Of a DNA stretch of 64,000 nucleotides, positions 8,539-15,188 are shown piece by piece; the first letter of the stretch is position 1; each line of letters starts with the position of its first letter. The notes beneath the pieces are model-generated. The model ran no database searches and was not told the origin of the DNA. It worked only from the letters and a program-made list of their open reading frames with translations. The stretch is taken from positions 310,001-374,000 of the forward strand of contig JANQQE010000024.1 in the NCBI GenBank assembly GCA_028285105.1. The letters are read 5' to 3'. The translations under genes were made by a program, and so were the position numbers. Source of the DNA: Alphaproteobacteria bacterium. Its GTDB lineage: Bacteria; Planctomycetota; Phycisphaerae; UBA1845.

Positions 8539-9575
8539 ATTGCCGATGCCTTGACGATGGCGTAAACCTCATCCGAATCCTTTAATTGCAATTCATCTTG
8601 GGCTGACCGTGTGATCTCGACCATCCATGGCACGCCCACATCGACGGTCAAAACGCATCGGATATCGTCGCTTTCGATGCGTTCGATGCGCCCGCTCAAG
8701 ACGTTGCGCGCCGAAACGCCCATGGGTTTCTGGTTTGCAAGGATCACGTCGCGTGCATAGACCATCGCGGTAACGTCCCCCTCGGGTGCGTTCCCGGCAA
8801 TGACCAGCGTTTGATCACCGAGCTTGCCACTAACCGTCGAGTCGGAACCGGGCAACTTGCGAATCGTCAGCGGAAAAATGTTCTTCAGCGTTGGCAGCGG
8901 GTCGCGGTCAGCCGACACCATTGCCCCCAGCAGTTCAGCCGGCGTTCCTTGTCCGACGACCTCGCCCCGATCCACCATAATGACTTCGTCGCACAGGTAC
9001 ACGATGTCGCTGATCGAGTGCGACACATAAATCGTCTGCATGTCAAATGCATCGAGTACGCTACTGATGTAACTGAGCGTCTTACCCGACATGCGACGAT
9101 CCAAACCAGTCAGCGGTTCATCGAGAAGCAACAGTCGCGGAGCGCTCAGAAGCGCTCGCCCAATCGCCACTCGACGGGTTTCTCCACCTGACAAATTCCG
9201 CGCGCTTCGATCCAGAAGGTGCGAAAGCTCCAAGACATCGACAACCTGTTCAATCTTCGGCCCGCTTCGTTCATGTTTGCTAAAAGTAAGATTCTGACGG
9301 ACGGTCATGTGGTCGAAGAGCAGGCCTTCTTGAAACACATAACCAATCTGCCGATTGCGACACGCGACGTTGATGCGTTTTGTCGAATCAAAAAATTCGA
9401 CGTCGCCAACGCAAACGATGCCGGTATCGGGATTTGTCAAACCGGCGATGCAATTGAGCAGTGTCGTCTTACCGCTTCCAGATGAACCAAACAATCCGGT
9501 CACCCGTGCGCCCAACGCAAGGTCGGTTCGCAGCGCAAATGATTCGAGTTGTTTTTGGAGTTTAACGCGAAGCAT
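8505..9575 (-). CDS. modC: Molybdate ABC transporter ATP-binding protein
   Basis: ATPase of the ModABC molybdate importer on the cytoplasmic face of the membrane. The 356-residue protein has Walker A (GSSGSGKTT, about 30-38), the ABC signature NLSGGETRR (about 126), Walker B (LLLLDEPL, about 148) and the switch histidine in YVSHS. A C-terminal MOP/TOBE domain (about 290-350) probably binds molybdate and gives feedback control. It overlaps modB by 14 bases, so the two are translationally coupled. Its 3' end overlaps the PEP-CTERM gene on the opposite strand. Confidence 0.93.
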   Translation of the reverse strand: MLRVKLQKQLESFALRTDLALGARVTGLFGSSGSGKTTLLNCIAGLTNPDTGIVCVGDVEFFDSTKRINVACRNRQIGYVFQEGLLFDHMTVRQNLTFSKHERSGPKIEQVVDVLELSHLLDRSARNLSGGETRRVAIGRALLSAPRLLLLDEPLTGLDRRMSGKTLSYISSVLDAFDMQTIYVSHSISDIVYLCDEVIMVDRGEVVGQGTPAELLGAMVSADRDPLPTLKNIFPLTIRKLPGSDSTVSGKLGDQTLVIAGNAPEGDVTAMVYARDVILANQKPMGVSARNVLSGRIERIESDDIRCVLTVDVGVPWMVEITRSAQDELQLKDSDEVYAIVKASAIQILETTPRPR

Positions 9576-10227
9576 CGGACCGGTTCTTTCGCCCTTTGCG
9601 TATCAACCATTCGGAAACGAATACTGCCGTCAGCGCGATCAGGACCGACGCGACGGCGAGCGACCGAACTTCACGCTCTCCTACCTGCCACTGCGTATAC
9701 ATTGCCAGCGGTATCGTCTGTGTTTTGCCTTGTATATTGCCTGCAACGACGAGCGTCGCGCCAAATTCACCGATCGCCCGCGCCCATGCCAGCGTGATGC
9801 CACCAACGAGTGCCGGCCAACATTGCGGCAACGTGATCGTCATCCACACGCGAAATGGAGATGCCCCGAGTGTTGTGGCGACCTGGCCCAGTCGCGGATC
9901 GATCGATTCGATGCCCGCGCGCAGCGTGCGGACGAGCAGCGGCACCGAGACGATGCCCGACGCGATAACCGCCGCCCACCAGGTGAACGCTAATGAACTC
10001 GAAACGCTTCCCATCGCAACGAGCAGTCCGATCCCGACGATCACCGGCGGCAGCACGAGCGGAACGACGATCAACGTTTCTACGCAGGCCTTGAGGCGTG
10101 AATTCGAGCGTGCCAGCCAGGTGGCCAGCAGCATCGACGGAACGACAATGATCGCAATCGCACAGAGCGAAACCTTCAGCGAGATCGCAACGGCCATCCA
10201 TTCGGTTGAATTCAGAACTGCAAGCAA
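9562..10227 (-). CDS. modB: Molybdate ABC transporter permease
   Basis: A 221-residue inner-membrane permease with about five or six helices and the EAA-type loop (residues about 120-150: RVWMTITLPQCWPALVGG) that contacts ModC. The start appears to be TTG at 10227, lying directly after the modA stop (TAA TTG). GAGG stands eight bases before it, inside the end of modA. Starting at the internal ATG (10197) would lose the usual N-terminal residues before the first helix. Zero spacing to modA and a 14-base overlap with modC show one operon. Confidence 0.93.
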   Translation of the reverse strand: MLAVLNSTEWMAVAISLKVSLCAIAIIVVPSMLLATWLARSNSRLKACVETLIVVPLVLPPVIVGIGLLVAMGSVSSSLAFTWWAAVIASGIVSVPLLVRTLRAGIESIDPRLGQVATTLGASPFRVWMTITLPQCWPALVGGITLAWARAIGEFGATLVVAGNIQGKTQTIPLAMYTQWQVGEREVRSLAVASVLIALTAVFVSEWLIRKGRKNRSDASR

Positions 10228-11001
10228 TTACTTGTCCTCTGGTGGCGAGAAACCGTGGCGATTCCAAATATCCGCGTGCTTCCGATCGGCCAAGGCGTTC
10301 AAGAATGCGTTGGCATATTTCTTGTTCAATGAACGCGCACACGTGGCTGCGTGGCATTCGATCTTCGTAGTCGTTGCCGAGAAACGATACACCACCTCGC
10401 AGTCCGCCGTCATCGCATCCGTCGAATACACAATCGCCGCATCGGCTTGTCCGAACTCAACGTATTGAAGCGCCACCCTCACATTGTCCGCAAGGATGAG
10501 TCGCCCCTCCAACGAGTCCCAAAGCTCGAGTTGCTTCAACGCTTCCTCGGCGTACCGACCTGCAGGGACATATCGCGGATCGCCAATGGCCACCTTCTGC
10601 TCCGATTCAACCAGGCGCTTCGCCGAGTCCAAAGGCTTCGAACCCGGTTCGGCGACGATGACGAGTTGATTGCTGGCCAGCACCCGTCGCGACGATTCGT
10701 CGATGCCCTGTTTCTTCGCGAGCAAATCCATATCGATCCGGTGAGCCGCGATGAACAAATCGCAGGGAGCGCCGGCTTCGATCTGTCGCCGAAGGATACC
10801 GCTCGCCGCGATGCTGAGGTCCACCGCGACGCCCGTGCTTTCGGTGAACTCCCGCCCAATTTCACGGGTCACATCGGCAAGGCTCGCGGCGACGAAGACC
10901 GTCAGCGTCGAACCGCGCGAACCATCACCCTTTCGACACCCTACGCCGAGCGTCGCAAGAGCTACAACAAACAATGTCCTGAACATCGCGCTTTGAAACA
11001 C
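10228..11001 (-). CDS. modA: Molybdate-binding lipoprotein
   Basis: Periplasmic or membrane-anchored substrate-binding protein of the ModABC importer, 257 residues. The N-terminus is a lipoprotein signal (helix FVVALA then lipobox LGVGC), so the mature protein is probably lipid-anchored at Cys22. The body matches the ModA fold: FVAASLADVTREIGREF near the start, SGILRRQIEAGAPCDLF and a C-terminal lobe with GQADAAIVYSTDAM. The start is GTG at 11001 with AAGG seven bases upstream. The ATG five codons further on is an alternative. It is the first gene of modABC and lies divergent from ubiD with about 147 bases between starts. Confidence 0.92.
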   Translation of the reverse strand: MFQSAMFRTLFVVALATLGVGCRKGDGSRGSTLTVFVAASLADVTREIGREFTESTGVAVDLSIAASGILRRQIEAGAPCDLFIAAHRIDMDLLAKKQGIDESSRRVLASNQLVIVAEPGSKPLDSAKRLVESEQKVAIGDPRYVPAGRYAEEALKQLELWDSLEGRLILADNVRVALQYVEFGQADAAIVYSTDAMTADCEVVYRFSATTTKIECHAATCARSLNKKYANAFLNALADRKHADIWNRHGFSPPEDK

Positions 11002-11148
11002 GAAGCCGCCTTACACGTTACATTTCTGGCGTGAACCATCACGGTGGACTATCATCGAATTCGCGTGGATGATACGGTCATCCGCGCTCGCGAACCATTA
11101 GATTCCCAACACTTTGAAACCAGCCGCATATTCCGGAGCATCGGCAAC

Positions 11149-12693
11149 ATGGCCTTTACCGACCTTCGATCGTTTATCGAACACCTCGACAAACTCGGCC
11201 AACTCAAACGCATCACCGCACCGGTCGATCCGATACTCGAAATCTCGGCGATCGCCGACCGCGTTTCCAAATCGCCAGCCGCCGGCGGACATGCGTCGCC
11301 AGCGACCGATCCGTATCACGGCAGTGCCGGCGGACACGCGTTGCTCTTCGAGAACGTCAACGGTTCGGACATTCCCTGCGCGATCAACGTCTTCGGCAGC
11401 TATGAGCGGATGCGACAGTGTCTTGGCGTGTCGGATTTCGAAACGCTAGCCGAGCGCGTGCAAGCGCTCGTCAAACCGGAAATGCCGACCACGTTGATGG
11501 CCAAGATGAAGAAGCTTCCCGAATTGGCGAAGCTGGCTGGCATCGGACCGAAGGTCGGCAAGTCGGGCATCTGCCAACAGGTGGTCAAAACCGACGACGC
11601 CAATCTGTTCGACCTGCCGATCATTCAATGTTGGCCGCGCGACGGCGAGTGCGGTTATGCGGGTCGGCCTGCCGACGCCGAGAAGGGTACGGGCCGCTAC
11701 ATTACGCTGGCTGGCATCTATACAAAAAACCCGGACAACGGCGAACGCAACGTCGGCATGTATCGCGTGCAGGTCATGGGTGAAAAACGTGCGGCGATGC
11801 ATTGGCACATGCACCATGACGGTGCCGCACACTTCCGTCGCTACAAAGCCCGCGGCGAATCGAAGATGCCATTGGCGATCGTACTCGGCGGCGAACCCGT
11901 ATTGCCCTATGCAGCTACCTGTCCACTTCCGCCCGACGTCAGCGAGCTATTGTTTGCCGGATTCCTCAACGGCAAGGGTATCGAACTGGCCCCATGCAAA
12001 ACGATTCCGATGGAAGTGCCGGCCAACGCCGAGATCGTCATCGAAGGTTGGGTCGATACCAACGAAACGATTTGGGAAGGACCGTTCGGCGATCACACCG
12101 GGTTTTATTCGCTGGCTGACAAGTATCCGCTCTTTGAAGTTACCGCGATCACCCATCGACGCGACCCGATTTACCTGACCACAATCGTCGGCTTGCCACC
12201 GCAAGAAGATTACTACCTCGGCAAAGCCACCGAGCGCGTGTTCCTTCCGCTTTTGAAAACACTGATCCCCGACATCATCGATTACCACTTGCCGATGTTC
12301 GGCGCGTTTCACAATTTCGTATTCGTCAAAATCGCCAAGCATTACCCCATGCAAGCCCGCAAAGTAATGAGCAGCATCTGGGGGGCGGGTCAGATGATGT
12401 TCAGCAAATTCATCGTAGTCGTGGATGAGGACGTAGACGTTCACGACGAGCAGCAGGTCATGTTCCACATCGGTGCCAACGTAGACCCCCGCCGCGACAT
12501 GATGATCGTAGACGGCCCGCTCGACATCCTCGACCATGCGTCGCCCTACTATGGCAGCGGTTCCAAAGTCGGCATCGATGCCACAAAGAAGATCGAAGGC
12601 GAAGGCACCGTCCGCGGATTCCCCGACCTGCTGAACATGTCGCCGGAAGTTGAAGCGCTCGTCAGTAAGCGGTGGGATGAATACGGACTATAA
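11149..12693 (+). CDS. ubiD: UbiD family decarboxylase
   Basis: A prenylated-FMN-dependent (de)carboxylase of 514 residues. Typical members act on 4-hydroxy-3-polyprenylbenzoate in ubiquinone or menaquinone synthesis, but the family also acts on other aromatic acids. The start AFTDLRSFIEHLDKLGQL is typical. The cofactor region around NVGMYRVQVMGEKRAAMHWH (about 202-221) and the acid residues in EGPFGDHTGFYS (about 311) carry the conserved Arg-Glu-Glu set. No ubiX-type prenyltransferase, which makes the cofactor, is next to it. I start at the ATG at 11149, where homology begins; the frame is open upstream to 11044. Substrate unknown. Confidence 0.92.
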   Translation: MAFTDLRSFIEHLDKLGQLKRITAPVDPILEISAIADRVSKSPAAGGHASPATDPYHGSAGGHALLFENVNGSDIPCAINVFGSYERMRQCLGVSDFETLAERVQALVKPEMPTTLMAKMKKLPELAKLAGIGPKVGKSGICQQVVKTDDANLFDLPIIQCWPRDGECGYAGRPADAEKGTGRYITLAGIYTKNPDNGERNVGMYRVQVMGEKRAAMHWHMHHDGAAHFRRYKARGESKMPLAIVLGGEPVLPYAATCPLPPDVSELLFAGFLNGKGIELAPCKTIPMEVPANAEIVIEGWVDTNETIWEGPFGDHTGFYSLADKYPLFEVTAITHRRDPIYLTTIVGLPPQEDYYLGKATERVFLPLLKTLIPDIIDYHLPMFGAFHNFVFVKIAKHYPMQARKVMSSIWGAGQMMFSKFIVVVDEDVDVHDEQQVMFHIGANVDPRRDMMIVDGPLDILDHASPYYGSGSKVGIDATKKIEGEGTVRGFPDLLNMSPEVEALVSKRWDEYGL

Positions 12694-12789
12694 ACTCTGT
12701 CAGAATCTTTCAGAACTGCTCCGCACATTCAGAGAAGAAAACTGACCCATAACATTGAGTGAAATAGACTCACTTTCGGATCGCAAGCA

Positions 12790-13623
12790 GTGAAACTCGG
12801 ATTTGAATCATTCAAGGAAGCCGAGAACGCATTCAGACGATTTCTCTCTACGCGCGGAGTCAATGCCAACGTTCAGTGGGTCTTTCGCGAAGACGTAGCA
12901 CTTTGCCGTGGATGCTACTTGATTCGATTGCCCAAACCGTGGGAACCTTCGAATCGCCAATTCGCGATGAAGCAGTTCTATTTGCACCGAGCCAATAGTC
13001 AGAATTCTGGTTTCAAGTGTTTCGCGCAAGACGCCAGATTTTCGGCTTGCTATATAAGTGAATCCACTTCACAGAATGCAAGTCAGCACGTCTTTCAAAA
13101 CTCGAATGTCCAGTTTGGGTGTCCCGATTTTCTGGCCAACCTTACCGTCGTGTCGAATTTGCTCAAATGGAAAATTCACAAACGGCGAAGCGACCCAAGG
13201 GTTACATCTCTACCATTTCGCAAATCTATAAGAGACGCTGAGCTTCCTCCCAATGTGATACCAATTTCGAGGCCGAAAATGCTTTGCACCGTTGCCGACT
13301 GCTTTGAATTACGTGGTCGCGGCATCGTCGTCGTCGCCAATGAAACGTCTGCAAGGATCCACGCTCAATTCAACGAAGATTTTCCATACCGAGTCGGCGA
13401 TAGAATCGAATTGCGCAGACCTGACGGATCAAACATATCTACTCTATTGCAATCAATTCATTCGGTATCGAAGGCTTCGCAAAATCCCAGCCGCTTCATC
13501 CGGTATCCCGAGTTTTCGTTTGCGAGAGACGTCGAATTGTCCGATGTGCCGATGGGCACCGAAGTCTGGATCGTCGCTCAGAACACCGGACAGACGCCGA
13601 TCGACGGTTTTAATAAAGCGTGA
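12790..13623 (+). CDS. Unknown protein with C-terminal EF-Tu-domain-2-like barrel
   Basis: A 277-residue soluble protein that I do not recognise as a whole. Residues about 162-268 read like a small beta-barrel related to domain 2 of translation factors: MLCTVADCFELRGRGIVVV, then VGDRIELRRPDGSN and DVPMGTEVWIVA. Free-standing copies of this barrel occur in bacteria without known role. The first 150 residues have no motif I can name and contain five cysteines. The start is GTG at 12790 without a strong ribosome site, so the N-terminus is uncertain. The gene stands alone between ubiD and a convergent kinase-like gene. Confidence 0.65.
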   Translation: MKLGFESFKEAENAFRRFLSTRGVNANVQWVFREDVALCRGCYLIRLPKPWEPSNRQFAMKQFYLHRANSQNSGFKCFAQDARFSACYISESTSQNASQHVFQNSNVQFGCPDFLANLTVVSNLLKWKIHKRRSDPRVTSLPFRKSIRDAELPPNVIPISRPKMLCTVADCFELRGRGIVVVANETSARIHAQFNEDFPYRVGDRIELRRPDGSNISTLLQSIHSVSKASQNPSRFIRYPEFSFARDVELSDVPMGTEVWIVAQNTGQTPIDGFNKA

Positions 13624-13646
13624 ATAAGCACGTGAGATTCTTGAAG

Positions 13647-15095
13647 CTAGGAACCGATCACATAGACCCAACCAACCACGACATCGTCGGCTGTAGTTTG
13701 TATGTTTTTGATGAGTTGATCGGCGTATGGGGCGAAGGATCTCCAGCGGCTATCGTTTGTTGATGTGATGACTTCGGATTCGATTTGCTGCGTATCGTAG
13801 CCGATCAGATTCTTGCCCCGCCAGATGATCGGTACAAACGTCCTGGGCGGCTTACCGACCGACATCAATTCGAGGTCTACCAGTCCGTCCATTTCATCGA
13901 GGTCGTCGGCGGATACGATCACGAACACGCCCACGCCACCGGGTGAGGGTATCGGCCAACCGCTCTTTGATGCACTAACCGGCAGGCTGAATTTCTGCTG
14001 GTTGGGGCGCTTGGGTTTGGCGACTTTCCAAGCGAGCATTTTGCCCGAAGAGTCGCGGTAATAGACGGCAACGTTTGACGGTTTCGACAGGATGACATCG
14101 AGAAACAAACTGTCACCGGTCCGCGCGGAGATCGCTGCTGTCGAAAGATCTTCTACCTTTTCGCCAGTGTCCGCCCGACGCACATTCATGGTCACATCCA
14201 GAATTCGGGCAGGTCCGCCGCCGATGACGCCCCAAATACCGAACAAACCGACTAACAACACGCCAACCAACACGAACCCCAATTTGACGGCTGGCTTGGA
14301 TCGCTTGCCATGAAGGTAACTTTCCAAATCGCGGACCAGCGTTTCGGCATCAAGGTAGCGATGGATCGGATCGGTGGCGAGCAGTTGGGCACATATCGCC
14401 CGAAGTTCGGTCGGTGCTTCAGGGGCTGCCCGATCTATCGGGGGGATATCGTCGAATTCCGAGAACGGGTTGCTTAGCTCGGCGAGCGGTCTGTCCGTGG
14501 CTTGCTCACCCGAGAGCAACCGATACATCACCGTACCCAACGCAAACAGATCGCCGCGGACGTTCAACTTGAACTCGCGCTCCCGACCCTCGCTGCCCTT
14601 GCCTTTCGGTTCGCTTGACGGCATCGCATCCAGGCGAATACCCATGCCGAATTCGGCGAAGATGGGCAAGTCCGACTCGTCGATCCAGACGGTGCGTTCG
14701 CTGATATCGCCGTGGGTCATCCCGGCATTGTGGTATACCGCCAGCGTCAGGGCGCATTCACGAATCAAATGCGCAATCTGTCGATAGGCACCGTCGTATG
14801 CAATGTACGCATCGGCAAGGCAGCGACCCTGTGGCGGTTCGGTCACCACCACTGGCGCACCGTCTTCGGCCAGAAAGCTATCGCGAATCGCAACGATGCC
14901 TGACTGATGCAGTTCGTCAGCAACTGCCTTTGAACCACGCAGTTCGGACACGCGCGGTTCGCCCACTTTGACTTGAACGGGACCGCCCCCACCGCGATCG
15001 TAACCACGCCAGACCGTCCCTACGTCTGATACAACAATCTGTTCGGATAAGATGTATGAACCGACTTGACGTGTCACGGGCGTATCGGTGTCCAT
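13647..15095 (-). CDS. Membrane-anchored protein kinase-like protein, probable pseudokinase
   Basis: A 482-residue protein with a Hanks-type kinase fold (about residues 12-275), one transmembrane helix (about 285-308) and about 170 residues outside the membrane. The VAxK lysine is probably K43 (VQVKV). The catalytic loop reads HGDISERTV (128-136): the catalytic Asp is present, but the usual Lys and Asn are Ser and Thr. The DFG motif reads EFG (148-150), losing the magnesium Asp. The structural Asp in RGDLFALG is kept. It may therefore bind ATP poorly or signal without phosphorylation. I start at the ATG at 15095; the frame continues upstream into a hairpin repeat. It follows aceE on the same strand. 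Confidence 0.85.
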   Translation of the reverse strand: MDTDTPVTRQVGSYILSEQIVVSDVGTVWRGYDRGGGGPVQVKVGEPRVSELRGSKAVADELHQSGIVAIRDSFLAEDGAPVVVTEPPQGRCLADAYIAYDGAYRQIAHLIRECALTLAVYHNAGMTHGDISERTVWIDESDLPIFAEFGMGIRLDAMPSSEPKGKGSEGREREFKLNVRGDLFALGTVMYRLLSGEQATDRPLAELSNPFSEFDDIPPIDRAAPEAPTELRAICAQLLATDPIHRYLDAETLVRDLESYLHGKRSKPAVKLGFVLVGVLLVGLFGIWGVIGGGPARILDVTMNVRRADTGEKVEDLSTAAISARTGDSLFLDVILSKPSNVAVYYRDSSGKMLAWKVAKPKRPNQQKFSLPVSASKSGWPIPSPGGVGVFVIVSADDLDEMDGLVDLELMSVGKPPRTFVPIIWRGKNLIGYDTQQIESEVITSTNDSRWRSFAPYADQLIKNIQTTADDVVVGWVYVIGS

Positions 15096-15128
15096 CGGTT
15101 TGCGGTGATAAACGCGCGATGCTGTTGC

Positions 15129-15188
15129 GTAGGGTCCGCTGTGCGGACCAAGAGGAATTCTATGACCGGTCCGCACAGCGGACCTTAC
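15129..15188. repeat. REP-like inverted repeat, family A copy 2
   Basis: Arms 15129-15148 and about 15166-15188 pair over about 20 bases, and the loop contains GAATTCTA as in the first copy (166-232). The right end, read on the minus strand as GTAAGGTCCGC, gives aceE its TAA stop (15187-15185). The element lies between aceE and the kinase-like gene, both on the minus strand, and could end or weaken transcription between them. Confidence 0.85.

Noticed and set aside
13647-15095. Calling this an active serine/threonine kinase
   Set aside because: The catalytic Lys and Asn and the DFG Asp are all replaced, so activity cannot be assumed.
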